Origin: Kaistia granuli DSM 23481
Lineage (GTDB): Bacteria > Pseudomonadota > Alphaproteobacteria > Rhizobiales > Kaistiaceae
Reading direction: 5' to 3'
NCBI RefSeq assembly: GCF_000380505.1
Contig: NZ_AQYH01000015.1
Span: 1 to 41,148, forward strand
Length of the DNA: 41,148 nucleotides
Shown here: positions 1 through 6,987 of the stretch, piece by piece
Numbering within the stretch: position 1 is the stretch's first letter
Layout: each line of letters starts with the position of its first letter
Made by a program: the position numbers and the translations under genes
Notes under the pieces: model-generated
The model's database searches: none
The model's input: the letters and a program-made list of their open reading frames with translations, nothing else
Told to the model about the DNA's origin: nothing

Positions 1-49
1 AATGGTGCTGCAAGAGAGGATTGAACTCTCGACCTCTCCCTTACCAAGG
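1..49. other. attL core (tRNA-Thr 3'-end remnant)
   Basis: This 49-bp block is identical to 41100-41148. Its reverse complement reads as the 3' part of a tRNA: loop TTGGTAA with anticodon GGT, variable loop, T-stem GAGAG/CTCTC around TTCAATC, then an acceptor strand ending ACCA. Sequence beyond position 49 does not continue the tRNA, because the integrase stop codon begins at 51. This is therefore the displaced 3' remnant, while the intact tRNA is at the right end. Confidence 0.93.
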
Positions 50-50
50 T

Positions 51-1241
51 TTATCTCGAAACCTTCTTACGCGTTGTTTTAGCTTCGCTTTCTGACTTCT
101 TCAATCTGTACTGCACGGATTTTGCACGAAATGACCCGTTCTTAACAAGCCTTCCAGCATGCTTGAGCGGGTCCGAAATCCACTCCATTTCACTCCATGC
201 GACTGGGACCGGCAAGGTGTTGATCGCATCGATTAGTGGCTGGTTCGGCAAGTGCGAGTAGACCCGGCTCATCTCTGTGGCGGCGTGCCCCAGGATCTGG
301 TCCTTGATGTGCGGGTGCACTCCGTTGATGACAAGCTGGGTGCTGACCGAGTGCCTCGCGGTGTAGGGCGAGATGTTCGTAATCCAGGTCCGACCGCGAG
401 CGCCTTCGATAGCCGAGCTCAACTGCCCGCCGCCGTCCTCCGTCATGGGATAGGCACCGCCGCGAGGAGTGCGGAACAGACGGCCGCCGCGCTTCAGCAG
501 CGCCGAGAAGAGGGGCGCCACGAAGTCGTGGATAGGTACGCCGCGCTCTGCGCCGGTCTTCGTCGCTGACAGCACCAGCCAGCGGTCATGCGGGCGAATA
601 TCGTCCTCGTCAGCGTCGAGAGAGAAAAGCTCGATCGGCCGCATCCCCGTGTAGAACAGCGCGGTCATGACGAACGCTGGGGCAGGGCTCATCGCCCCCA
701 CAAACTCCGCCGCCTTCTCATAGCTGACAGGGCGGGTGCCGGACCGCTTGGTCGGCGGTTTCAGCGCGGTACCCTTCGCCTTGCGAGGGCGTAGCCATCG
801 CCGTTCGTCAGCCCACTTGTTAGCCACCGCATGATTCCAGACGGCGACGAACGGGGTGTAGACCTGCCGGTTCTGTGTGGCAGCGCTCACGCCAGGCATC
901 AGCTTTTCAGCGACCTTCGTCAGGTCTTCCTGCCCGATCGTGTGCAGGCGGCGTTCCGCGAAGTGCCCGATAAGGCCGGTCCAGCGCCCGTTCTTTTCTT
1001 GCCCCAAGAAGCGGGGCGAGCCGCCGGCCGCCATGTATGAGACCGCTGCCTCAAGAAACGAAACGGTCGCCTTCTTCCCGTAGACACTCTGTTCGAGCAG
1101 GGAGGCCTCGCGCTGGATCCTTATCGCCTCTGCCGCTTCCTCGCTGTCAGTTCCCGTGCTCTCGAATACAGAGATGCCTCGGACGGTGCCGCGGAGATAC
1201 CAGTAGGGCGACTTGCCGCGACGGGCGAGCTTGAGGGGCAT
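51..1241 (-). CDS. int: Tyrosine site-specific integrase
   Basis: This 396-residue phage integrase should catalyse insertion and excision at tRNA-Thr. The C-terminal catalytic domain shows R201 (in GMRPIEL), K228 (in SATKTG), R296 followed by H297, H319 (in LGHA) and nucleophile Y328 (in RVYSH). The first histidine of the usual HxxR box is a tyrosine (Y293), a tolerated variation. An N-terminal arm-binding region (about 1-60) and a core-binding region (about 60-165) precede it. The stop codon lies two bases from the attL core. The 5' end overlaps the HTH gene by about 120 bases, suggesting co-expression of integrase and directionality factor. The start at 1241 fits the usual integrase N-terminus (MPLKL...). 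Confidence 0.95.
   Translation of the reverse strand: MPLKLARRGKSPYWYLRGTVRGISVFESTGTDSEEAAEAIRIQREASLLEQSVYGKKATVSFLEAAVSYMAAGGSPRFLGQEKNGRWTGLIGHFAERRLHTIGQEDLTKVAEKLMPGVSAATQNRQVYTPFVAVWNHAVANKWADERRWLRPRKAKGTALKPPTKRSGTRPVSYEKAAEFVGAMSPAPAFVMTALFYTGMRPIELFSLDADEDDIRPHDRWLVLSATKTGAERGVPIHDFVAPLFSALLKRGGRLFRTPRGGAYPMTEDGGGQLSSAIEGARGRTWITNISPYTARHSVSTQLVINGVHPHIKDQILGHAATEMSRVYSHLPNQPLIDAINTLPVPVAWSEMEWISDPLKHAGRLVKNGSFRAKSVQYRLKKSESEAKTTRKKVSR
112..129. repeat. Left arm-type repeat (candidate integrase arm site)
   Basis: TGCACGGATTTTGCACGA, inside the 3' end of the integrase gene, is repeated exactly at 40983-41000 near the right end. It contains two TGCACG units whose starts are 11 bp apart, about one helical turn. 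Identical short repeats flanking both attachment cores are what integrase arm-binding sites look like. This is inference from position and repetition only. Confidence 0.55.
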
Positions 1242-1411
1242 CGCATTGCATCCCAGAGCGCCATGATGTCCTGTTCGGAGAACAGCTTGCGCCTGCCATT
1301 GAGAGAATAGAAGGGGTGGACCTTCACGATGTCATGGAAGGCCCGCCGGCTGACGCGCAGCTTGGCGGCTGCCTCGTCCATGGTGAAGATTTCGGGGAGG
1401 GCTGACGACAT
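1121..1411 (-). CDS. HTH protein, probable excisionase
   Basis: A 96-residue protein with an N-terminal helix-turn-helix (about residues 8-35, around TMDEAAAKLRVSRRAFHD) and a short wing (LNGRRKLFSEQDI), like the MerR/Xis-like DNA-binding domain of small phage excisionases. The ATG at 1411 is chosen because AAGGAGG lies just upstream and the preceding gene's TAA overlaps the ATG by one base. The last 40 or so residues are low in complexity and run into the integrase gene. Its place directly upstream of int supports a recombination-directionality role, but that is inferred. Confidence 0.72.
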   Translation of the reverse strand: MSSALPEIFTMDEAAAKLRVSRRAFHDIVKVHPFYSLNGRRKLFSEQDIMALWDAMRCPSSSPVAASRPTGISAAPSEASLYSRARELTARKRQRR

Positions 1412-1689
1412 TAGTCCTCCTTCTGGCAAATCTGGCGCCCGTCAGCGCCCAGCCTCGGCGACAGCGCACCGTCGCGGGTGGCGAGGTACTGGCAGCCGGT
1501 GCCGTGGTCGGTGTGAAGGCGGAGGCCTGAGCGTTCGCCCGGTGCGTCCGTGTCGTCCATCGGGCGATTTATCGATATCAGGAACGTCACCGCGGCGAGC
1601 GCGACGACGCCCCAGAAGACGGCATCGGCAAGACGTTCCACCTTCGGTAGCGTCATGGTGACGTTCACGACCTTGGTCTCGATGTCCAT
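1411..1689 (-). CDS. Small single-pass membrane protein, DUF6440-like tail
   Basis: This protein of 92 residues has one hydrophobic segment (about 22-40, ADAVFWGVVALAAVTFLI). A C-terminal stretch (about 50-90) contains RSGLRLHTDHGTGCQYL and PRLGADGRQIC, which I recognise tentatively as DUF6440-like. A strong GGGAGGGG precedes the start, and the stop overlaps the start of the HTH gene. Function is unknown. It belongs to the leftward accessory operon. Confidence 0.62.
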   Translation of the reverse strand: MDIETKVVNVTMTLPKVERLADAVFWGVVALAAVTFLISINRPMDDTDAPGERSGLRLHTDHGTGCQYLATRDGALSPRLGADGRQICQKED

Positions 1690-1690
1690 G

Positions 1691-1945
1691 TTACCCCTCC
1701 CTGACCGGAATGCCGGCGGCTTTGGCGGGGACAGGCGCGAGAGGCCCAGCCGGAGCCGGGTCGTACCGCGCCAGATATCGCTTCTGCGCCTTCAGCCACA
1801 TCTTGTAGGGGTGCATGCGCCGCTCACCCCAAGGGTAAGCGTCGCTGATTGCCTTGCGCCGTTCGGCGAAAGGAGTATCCGGCGCAAGCGTCGCATGGAC
1901 GGCGTCGATGTGACCCCACGCGCTATCATACCAGGAGCCGCTCAT
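1691..1945 (-). CDS. Conserved hypothetical phage protein
   Basis: An 84-residue soluble protein rich in Trp, Tyr, Arg and Lys (SWYDSAWGHIDAVHATL..., YKMWLKAQKRYLARY), with a Pro/Ala-rich tail. I do not recognise a function. It is separated by one base from the following gene and by two from the preceding one, so it is part of the tightly packed leftward operon. The codon pattern looks coding. Confidence 0.6.
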   Translation of the reverse strand: MSGSWYDSAWGHIDAVHATLAPDTPFAERRKAISDAYPWGERRMHPYKMWLKAQKRYLARYDPAPAGPLAPVPAKAAGIPVREG

Positions 1946-1947
1946 CC

Positions 1948-2196
1948 CTACTCCTCCCTTGCCACAGCCGGCGGGGCGGGGAGGGGCGTAAACTCGAACC
2001 CATCATGGTCGAACCCATGCTCAAGGCACAGCATGGTGGCGTAGGTTGAACCCAAGCCGTAGGCTTCCATAGCCACAACCCAGTTGGGCTGCCGCTTGAA
2101 CCTTCCGATGCGTCGGGCATTTCTGAGGATGGTACTGACCGGCCACGAGGCAATGACTTTTCGAAAGCGGGCCCATTCTTGCTCAGAGGTCCACAT
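1948..2196 (-). CDS. Hypothetical protein
   Basis: A product of about 82 residues with a basic N-terminal half (WARFRKVIASWPVSTILRNA) and a Pro-rich C-terminus; no known motif. The ATG at 2196 is favoured because the upstream gene's TGA overlaps it (TGATG) and GGAGG lies seven bases before it. A GTG one codon earlier (2199) is possible. Confidence 0.55.
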   Translation of the reverse strand: MWTSEQEWARFRKVIASWPVSTILRNARRIGRFKRQPNWVVAMEAYGLGSTYATMLCLEHGFDHDGFEFTPLPAPPAVAREE

Positions 2197-2375
2197 CACA
2201 GCGCCTCCGCCATCTGCTGGATACGGGCAAACCGAGCGGTTCGCATTTCGGCTCGGGCGCGCTCGTAGTTCTCCTTGGCCTGCACGGCCAGGAACTCGTG
2301 ATCGAACATCGGATCGTCGAGCCCGTCAGGATCGGGCGCCCCAGCCTCTACGGCTCGTTCCATCGCGCTACTCAT
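2196..2375 (-). CDS. Small acidic/basic helical protein (59 aa)
   Basis: This short gene encodes 59 residues, starting MSSAMERAVEAGAPDPDGLD and ending RIQQMAEAL. The second half (about 27-58) is predicted helical, with alternating charge. Its TGA overlaps the next start, a coupled arrangement seen through this operon, and a GAGAGGG lies upstream. The initiator ATG (2373-2375) shares a CATG palindrome with an in-frame ATG on the other strand. No function recognised. Confidence 0.5.
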   Translation of the reverse strand: MSSAMERAVEAGAPDPDGLDDPMFDHEFLAVQAKENYERARAEMRTARFARIQQMAEAL

Positions 2376-2403
2376 GGCTCGCGCCCTCTCTATATTCGAA
2401 GGG

Positions 2404-2649
2404 ATGGGTCATGGATTTCCAACCGTTTGGATCTGGGTTGCGCTCGGCAAGCGCCAGGCTGTCGGTGACGTCGTGCGAGCGGCCGAGCTGCTCTTGAAGC
2501 ACTGGCCGGACGATTTCTCCGACACGGCGCTGCACCGAGACGCGCGGATGGCTTGCCTGGAAGCCTGGGAGGGCGAGGGCGACCCGCTGGATGCGCGAGC
2601 CGCGTTCGTCGAGGCGGCGGAGGAGGCCGGCATTCTGGCGGAGGCGTGA
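2404..2649 (+). CDS. DUF982 family protein
   Basis: The product of about 81 residues matches the DUF982 pattern typical of Rhizobiales: an N-terminal strand (FPTVWIWVALGKRQAVGDV), RAAELLLKHWPDDF, then ARMACLEAW and a terminal DARAAFVEAAEEAGIL. The family has no established function. It is the only plus-strand gene inside the leftward operon, ending five bases before the converging stop at 2655. The start is uncertain: ATG 2404 fits the family length and lies just downstream of a TATATT at 2391-2396, while ATG 2374 would add ten residues. A minus-strand frame opposite also stays open (see findings). Confidence 0.7.
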   Translation: MGHGFPTVWIWVALGKRQAVGDVVRAAELLLKHWPDDFSDTALHRDARMACLEAWEGEGDPLDARAAFVEAAEEAGILAEA

Positions 2650-2654
2650 GGGCA

Positions 2655-3566
2655 TCACGTTCCTCCCTTCGGCGCGGGAGAGGCGAGAGAGCGGATGCGC
2701 GGCAGTTCGCACCAGCCCAAGAGATCGGCCTCAGGGATTTCACGGAAGCCATGCCCGGTCCAATAGAACCACCCCTCGAAGGGCGGCTGTTCTGACCCGC
2801 TCATATCGCTGGCCCAATGAGCGATCAGATAGCCGTTGAGCCCGGCGCGGTTCGAGGTCGCAACCACCACTTCCTTGCCGTGCTTGCGGGCTTCTGACAT
2901 CGGCCGGAGCATCGCCTCGGCGTCTGCGTAGGTGGTAGGGGCGGAGACAAGGCGGCGCATTGTCTTGTGCGCCGGGAGGACTGGCCAACCGATCGCCTGA
3001 TGCATCACCGGCCCCCACTGATGGGCCTGATCGTCCGGGTTCTCGTCGCCGTGCTGGATAATCTCGCCGACCTTGAGGAACCGGTACACCGGCTCCTGCC
3101 CTGGCGCTTCGGCTGCGGGAGGCGTGGGGGCGGCGGCGAGCATGGCGCGGATCTTCGCCCCCACCGCCTTCAAGGTGCTGTACCGGGGCAGAAAGTCAGG
3201 CGTTAGCGGCACAAGAGCGATGCGCTCGGCCATCACCCAAGCCTGAAGCTCTCTCAGTCCCCCTGGCACCGCCACGGCTGGCGCGGGCGGGGAGGCGTAG
3301 ACCGGGATTGCCCCCATCCACGATGTCGGTCGAGTGGCCCCCACATGCACCTTCGTGTTCAGGGGCTCCCCCAATCGGCCGCGACCGCCGTATTCAATCC
3401 ACGCCACCGGCTCAGCGGGCGGGGAGGCGCGGCGGTCCATGGCGAGGATCGCGCGAGCGATATCGCCGTATTTGTCGTTACGGTCCAAGCCCTGCACAAT
3501 GAGGTTGCACACCCGCGCGATTTCCTCGGCTGTCGGCTCAAGCTTCACTTCGCGGGTGTCGCTCAT
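2655..3566 (-). CDS. Phage accessory protein with Pro/Ala-rich linkers
   Basis: About 303 residues, starting MSDTREVKLEP at 3566, where ATG overlaps the methyltransferase TGA by four bases. The N-terminal part (about 1-45) is helical and charged. The middle contains Pro/Ala-rich spacers around a PVAWIEYGGRGRLGEPL motif of the kind seen in mosaic phage accessory proteins. The C-terminal region (about 240-295) has aromatic motifs (GYLIAHWASDM, FEGWFYWTGHGFREIP). The function is unknown. The modular look suggests a recombinant built from several small domains. Confidence 0.65.
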   Translation of the reverse strand: MSDTREVKLEPTAEEIARVCNLIVQGLDRNDKYGDIARAILAMDRRASPPAEPVAWIEYGGRGRLGEPLNTKVHVGATRPTSWMGAIPVYASPPAPAVAVPGGLRELQAWVMAERIALVPLTPDFLPRYSTLKAVGAKIRAMLAAAPTPPAAEAPGQEPVYRFLKVGEIIQHGDENPDDQAHQWGPVMHQAIGWPVLPAHKTMRRLVSAPTTYADAEAMLRPMSEARKHGKEVVVATSNRAGLNGYLIAHWASDMSGSEQPPFEGWFYWTGHGFREIPEADLLGWCELPRIRSLASPAPKGGT

Positions 3567-4336
3567 GCTGCGAGCCTTTCTGCGTCGAGGTAGGCTCGAC
3601 CGATCAGTTCCGGGATGGCGGGGATCACGGCGTTTCCGCATCCGTGCAGTCGGTCCACCCAGTTGGCAGGCCGGTCATCCACTCCGCGAAGGAGGGGTTG
3701 AGGAAAACGATCATCTCCACCGAAGGCAGAATGCGCGATGTCGAGCAGATCCGGCGCGCTACTCGGCCGCCTTTGTCCAGCCGCGCCAGCACGGACGCTT
3801 TCGAACAGTCCTTCCATTCGCTCGCCGGCAGGGTAGGCAACAATCCAGATGCGTTTGCGTGCCTGAGGGGCGCCAACGAACCAGCCGGGGACAACATCCC
3901 ACTGCGCATCATACCCGAGCGCGGCAAGGGACCTGAGAACGCGGTCAAGTCCGTCCCCGGCGAGGCGATCGACGTTTTCGATGAAGGCGACGCGCGGCCG
4001 CAGCTCGTCGATAAGCCTGGAGTACTCGAACCAGAGCCCGCTTTGGTCCCCGTCGAGGGAGGTGTCCCCTCCATGGGCGGTGGCTGCGATGGATACGTTC
4101 TGGCATGGGAATCCGCCGCAGATGGCGTCGACGGCAATTCCATCGGCGGCAAGACCCGCCGCGGTGAGTTCGCGGATGTCATGATATCGTGGGACTTTCG
4201 GCCAGTGCTTCGCCAGGACGCGGCGCGGGAAGAGCTCGATCTCGCAGAAGGCTACGGTCTCGAAGCCACGAGTTCGTTCAAGGCCGAGCGAAAAGGCGCC
4301 AATGCCGCTGAACAGGTCGAGGACGCGGAGGCTCAT
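3563..4336 (-). CDS. DNA cytosine-5 methyltransferase
   Basis: A C5-methylcytosine methyltransferase of 257 residues. Motif I (DLFSGIGAFSLGLE, about 7-20) binds AdoMet. Motif IV carries catalytic C78 in GGFPCQN. Motif VI is ENV (120-122), motif VIII QARKR (158-162) and motif X GNAV (about 234-237). The target-recognition region between VIII and X is short, so this is a compact enzyme. No restriction endonuclease is adjacent, which suggests an orphan enzyme that protects phage DNA from host restriction or alters expression in the lysogen. Both ends overlap the neighbouring genes by four bases (ATGA). Confidence 0.93.
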   Translation of the reverse strand: MSLRVLDLFSGIGAFSLGLERTRGFETVAFCEIELFPRRVLAKHWPKVPRYHDIRELTAAGLAADGIAVDAICGGFPCQNVSIAATAHGGDTSLDGDQSGLWFEYSRLIDELRPRVAFIENVDRLAGDGLDRVLRSLAALGYDAQWDVVPGWFVGAPQARKRIWIVAYPAGERMEGLFESVRAGAAGQRRPSSAPDLLDIAHSAFGGDDRFPQPLLRGVDDRPANWVDRLHGCGNAVIPAIPELIGRAYLDAERLAA

Positions 4337-4620
4337 GCTTCACCCCCGACATTCACGCCCATCTGGCGGGAGCGGGCGGCGAGCATAGCGTCCGCGGCTT
4401 CGTAGGCTCCATCGGCAGCGACCACGTAGACCGAGACTGCATAGGGGATCCCGCTTACGGCCGAGGCTGCATAGAGATTGGCAAGCAGCGTCGGCATGAC
4501 ACTGATGGCGATGGCATCGCGCAGCGACATGCCAAACGCTCGATGCTCAAGCGGGTGCCCCTCTGTGTCCCGGAAAGCGAAGGGGAACGCTGGCCCGCCG
4601 TCTTCAATGCGGTCAGCCAT
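4333..4620 (-). CDS. Small phage accessory protein (MADRIEDGGPAFP family-like)
   Basis: The product of 95 residues contains DGGPAFPF, then a GMSLRDAIAISVMPTLL helix and a C-terminal YEAADAMLAARSRQMG, the layout of many small phage proteins of unknown role. The start at 4620 is supported by GGAGG seven bases upstream and by a TGATG junction with the preceding gene's expected stop in another frame. In the sequence as given, the frame stays open further upstream (to 5022), but I read that as a frameshift artefact or mutation in the neighbouring gene. Confidence 0.68.
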   Translation of the reverse strand: MADRIEDGGPAFPFAFRDTEGHPLEHRAFGMSLRDAIAISVMPTLLANLYAASAVSGIPYAVSVYVVAADGAYEAADAMLAARSRQMGVNVGGEA

Positions 4621-5022
4621 CACAGGCCTCCATGTGCTGAGGTGAGGCCCATCTGGCGGGCGGAGAGGCGCTCGGAGGCGTAGGGGGGCGATCTGAGTGG
4701 GCAAGCCGCGCTTGAGCCGGTCAGCGAGCGCGCTGAGCGCCGGCAGGAGGAATTCCTCTGCGGCATTGCTCACGAAGTCGTCGGCGTCGTCGTGCTCAGA
4801 CTTGGTCAGGCTGCCGCACCAGCCTTCGACTTCGGCCAGCCAAAGTGCGTAGCAGCCATCAACAGCCGTATTAATGATCTGGGCGCCCTGTCGGGCCGAG
4901 ACCGCGGCGCGGTGCTTGGCACGCTCGGAATAGGCGGGGATAGGCGCGGCTGTGAGCATGGCCTGACGCAACTTCTCGACGGCACGGTCCACGCTCTGTT
5001 CGTAGATACTCTGGGCCATCAT
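4620..5022 (-). pseudogene. Hypothetical protein with probable frameshift in a 6-G/C run
   Basis: The N-terminal 110 residues or so look like a real protein (MAQSIYEQSVDRAVEKLRQA, then a helical DDADDFVSNAAEEFLLPAL segment). After IAP the frame continues as Arg/Pro-rich sequence straight into the next gene. If the six-base homopolymer at 4683-4688 is read as five, the frame becomes IAPYASERLSARQMGLTSAH, two or three more residues and TGA, overlapping the downstream ATG exactly as the other junctions of this operon do. So the gene is probably frameshifted, by mutation, sequencing error or programmed slippage. Two tandem ATGs (5022, 5019) could start it. Confidence 0.55.
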
Positions 5023-5246
5023 GCCACCTTCCGATCGGCGGCCGGGTAGACCGGAGCCGCTTCGACCATCTGTTCTGCGTTGATCCGAGCGGCGAGGCGG
5101 AGCGCCAAGCCCTCGCTGTCGAGGCCGATGGAGAAGAACTCAGCAGCCTCGCCGGCCTCATTGCGCATCGACAGGAACAGGCGGTTCTGGTGCGCGTCGG
5201 CTTTGATCCGAGCGACGTTGTGAACTTGGACAGTGATGTCGGGCAT
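5019..5246 (-). CDS. Hypothetical small protein
   Basis: A protein of 75 residues starting MPDITVQVHNVARIKADA. It has a beta-rich first half and a helical LALRLAARINAEQMVEAAP segment. The ATG at 5246 has GAGGAG seven bases upstream; the longer frame would need a TTG start. The stop overlaps the tandem ATGs of the next gene. No function recognised. Confidence 0.58.
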   Translation of the reverse strand: MPDITVQVHNVARIKADAHQNRLFLSMRNEAGEAAEFFSIGLDSEGLALRLAARINAEQMVEAAPVYPAADRKVA

Positions 5247-5311
5247 GGAAATGCTCCTCTGGGCCAAACCACTCGCTGACGACGCCCCGAAGGGCGGCGC
5301 TGGGGAGGGGT

Positions 5312-5944
5312 TCAGGCGGCGAGCTTGGCGAGGGCTTCGCGGAGGCGGGCCTTCTCGGCGGTGAGGAAGGCGTCATGTTCCGCCTTGATGGCGTTGCGCA
5401 CTTCCGAGACTGCGGCATTCGTCGCCTTCTCGATTTCAGTCTTGAAGGCCTGCTGCATGACGCCCTCGACGAGGCTCTGAATGCGGGTCTTGCCGTAGTA
5501 CCGGTCGTTAGTGGGTTTCCCCGAGCTATCCACGGATGCAGTGAGATACTCCCGGCCGGTCAGCCCAATGAACTCCCGCATCGTCATGGGCTTCTCGTCA
5601 GCCTTCATGAACGGGAACTTCGGGGTTATGGGCTGGTCGATGATCTCGGCCGTGACGTTTGCGAGATGCTTGTCGATCTTCTCGACCGAAAGCGCGATGC
5701 AGCGCTCCTCGACAAGCTTCGCCAGCTTGTTGTTGCCGTATTCACCGACAACCACACGCGCCGCCGCTTCGACGATCAGCGCCTCCATGTCTCGCTGGGT
5801 ATAGCTACGCATGGAGACATGGAATTCGATGCCGCGCCCCTCGGCCTCCGTCGTCGCGACCATATTGGTGTCGACGTCCTGCGGCTCGTTGGGGCCATCC
5901 CATTGGGCCTCGGCCATTTCATGGGTGCTGGTGATCTCGTCCAT
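5312..5944 (-). CDS. First gene of the leftward early operon, unknown function
   Basis: This protein of 210 residues is mostly helical and acidic to neutral. It has a central EALIVEAAARVVVGEYGNNK segment, a PMTMREFIGLTGREYL motif and a long C-terminal charged helix (EVRNAIKAEHDAFLTAEKARLREAL) that may form a coiled coil. The start at 5944 has GGAGGG seven bases upstream and is the first gene after the operator-covered leftward promoter, so it should be among the first made on induction. I do not recognise the family. Confidence 0.68.
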   Translation of the reverse strand: MDEITSTHEMAEAQWDGPNEPQDVDTNMVATTEAEGRGIEFHVSMRSYTQRDMEALIVEAAARVVVGEYGNNKLAKLVEERCIALSVEKIDKHLANVTAEIIDQPITPKFPFMKADEKPMTMREFIGLTGREYLTASVDSSGKPTNDRYYGKTRIQSLVEGVMQQAFKTEIEKATNAAVSEVRNAIKAEHDAFLTAEKARLREALAKLAA

Positions 5945-6001
5945 CTACATTCCCTCCATCTGCTGCAGGGCCAATGTGCCGGCGCTGCTGATGGAGAGAA
6001 C

Positions 6002-6028
6002 GCTATACGCATGAAACGTATCTTGCAA
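6002..6028 (-). promoter_or_regulatory. Leftward early promoter with CI-type operator
   Basis: On the minus strand TTGCAA (6028-6023) is followed after 15 bases by TATAGC (6007-6002). The 17-bp imperfect palindrome ATACGCATGAAACGTAT (6005-6021) fills the spacer and overlaps the -10 by three bases. This is exactly the geometry of the rightward promoter at 6926-6955. The -35 spacing is short, so the exact -35 is uncertain. Confidence 0.62.
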
Positions 6029-6034
6029 GTGAAA

Positions 6035-6051
6035 ATACGCCACTAACGTAA
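6035..6051. promoter_or_regulatory. Second leftward operator
   Basis: ATACGCCACTAACGTAA resembles the 17-bp operator (ATACG-N7-CGTAT) with one end mismatch. It is centred 30 bp from the operator at 6005-6021, about three helical turns, which would allow cooperative repressor binding. Confidence 0.5.
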
Positions 6052-6118
6052 ATTCGGTTTGTGGGGATACAATTCATGCATATCGGAGGGCGAGTTGCCG
6101 CTGCGGCATGTGGCGCGC

Positions 6119-6146
6119 ATAAAAAAGCCCGCCTGAGGCGGGCCTT
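6119..6146 (-). terminator. Intrinsic terminator of the repressor gene
   Basis: GCCCGCC (6127-6133) and GGCGGGC (6137-6143) form a perfect 7-bp stem with a three-base loop. On the minus strand it is followed by six T. It lies about 35 bases after the repressor stop codon. It would also separate repressor transcription from the leftward early operon. Confidence 0.85.
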
Positions 6147-6176
6147 ATGTTTGGCAGGTGTTGCTCTGGCGGGGCG

Positions 6177-6911
6177 CTACGAGGCTGCGCCGCCCATTAC
6201 GACGAAGTGGACGGAATGCACGTTCTCATGAGGGAAGCGCAGCTCCTTGGATGGATTGTACTGCGTCAGGACCAGCTCTTGAGCATTGTGCCGGACAAAC
6301 CTCTTGATGAAGGCAAGCCGGGGGCCGCCTTCCTCGATCTCGATCTGCGCAACGACAAAATCGCCCTTCTTCACCCGCCTGGTGGGGTCAACGAAGGCAA
6401 TTTCACCGTCAAAATAACGCGGTTCCATGGACTCGCCGGAAATCTGCACCGCGTATGCGCCCGCAATAGGTGACAGCGAAGGCGGCGCCATCACCTCATA
6501 CAGGATATTCCCATTCATTTCGAACTCCCCGTCGACCCCTCCGACGGCACTACCATAAACAGGGATATGCCTTCCGCCAGCCTCAATCCTCGAGCCAACG
6601 ACAGCGTTTGGCTCCGGTTGACGGCCAAAACTGAACTCAGGACCGGCTAATTCCCAGATCTCAGGGCGCTGAATAGGCGGGCTGCCCTTGCCGAGCAGAG
6701 CGCGCTCGATCTTCGCGACAAAGTCACGGGTGAGGTAGCCGCCCTTGTACTGATCGGGGTTCTCGTAGCGCTGGATGCTGGACGCGGCCTTGTACCCCAT
6801 GGCTCGCGCCATTTGGTCCATCGTCAGGCCCGACCTTTCGCGCAGCGTGCGTACGCGACCGGTGATTGATTCCGGCGAGTTATCCATGTCGCGCACAAGA
6901 CCATTAGTCAT
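6177..6911 (-). CDS. CI-type repressor, XRE HTH with S24 peptidase domain
   Basis: The master lysogeny repressor. Numbered from ATG 6887, an XRE helix-turn-helix (about 10-45, RVRTLRERSGLTMDQMARAM) leads through a linker to a LexA/CI S24 domain. That domain has the catalytic serine S153 in SGESMEP and lysine K195 in AFIKRF. SAVGG near residues 113-117 is a plausible autocleavage site, so RecA-dependent self-cleavage and SOS induction are expected. Two starts are possible: ATG 6911 has a weak GGAAAA upstream, and ATG 6887 gives the more usual N-terminus. It faces away from the Cro-like gene, with operators between them. Confidence 0.92.
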   Translation of the reverse strand: MTNGLVRDMDNSPESITGRVRTLRERSGLTMDQMARAMGYKAASSIQRYENPDQYKGGYLTRDFVAKIERALLGKGSPPIQRPEIWELAGPEFSFGRQPEPNAVVGSRIEAGGRHIPVYGSAVGGVDGEFEMNGNILYEVMAPPSLSPIAGAYAVQISGESMEPRYFDGEIAFVDPTRRVKKGDFVVAQIEIEEGGPRLAFIKRFVRHNAQELVLTQYNPSKELRFPHENVHSVHFVVMGGAAS

Positions 6912-6928
6912 CTACGTTTTCCACGTTG
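6912..6928. promoter_or_regulatory. Weak operator-like site at the repressor start
   Basis: The sequence CTACG-N7-CGTTG matches the operator pattern ATACG-N7-CGTAT at seven of ten defined positions. It starts 24 bp to the left of the perfect site at 6936 and directly abuts the ATG at 6911. It may allow autoregulation of the repressor, but the match is weak. Confidence 0.3.
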
Positions 6929-6955
6929 ACAACGAATACGCACGATGCGTATAGT
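6926..6955 (+). promoter_or_regulatory. Rightward early promoter with perfect CI operator
   Basis: Consensus TTGACA (6926-6931) and TATAGT (6950-6955), separated by 18 bp, form a strong sigma-70 promoter toward the Cro-like gene. The spacer holds the perfect palindrome ATACGCA-CGA-TGCGTAT (6936-6952), whose last three bases are the first three of the -10. A repressor bound there should block polymerase. Transcription would start near 6962. Confidence 0.8.
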
Positions 6956-6987
6956 CTGCGTACGAAAAGCCATTGCTGGAAAATCGG

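Noticed and set aside
2368-2655. Minus-strand 95-codon frame as a gene
   Set aside because: The plus strand carries a recognisable DUF982 protein. The minus frame has no family resemblance, although its start signals are good, so it is kept only as a finding.
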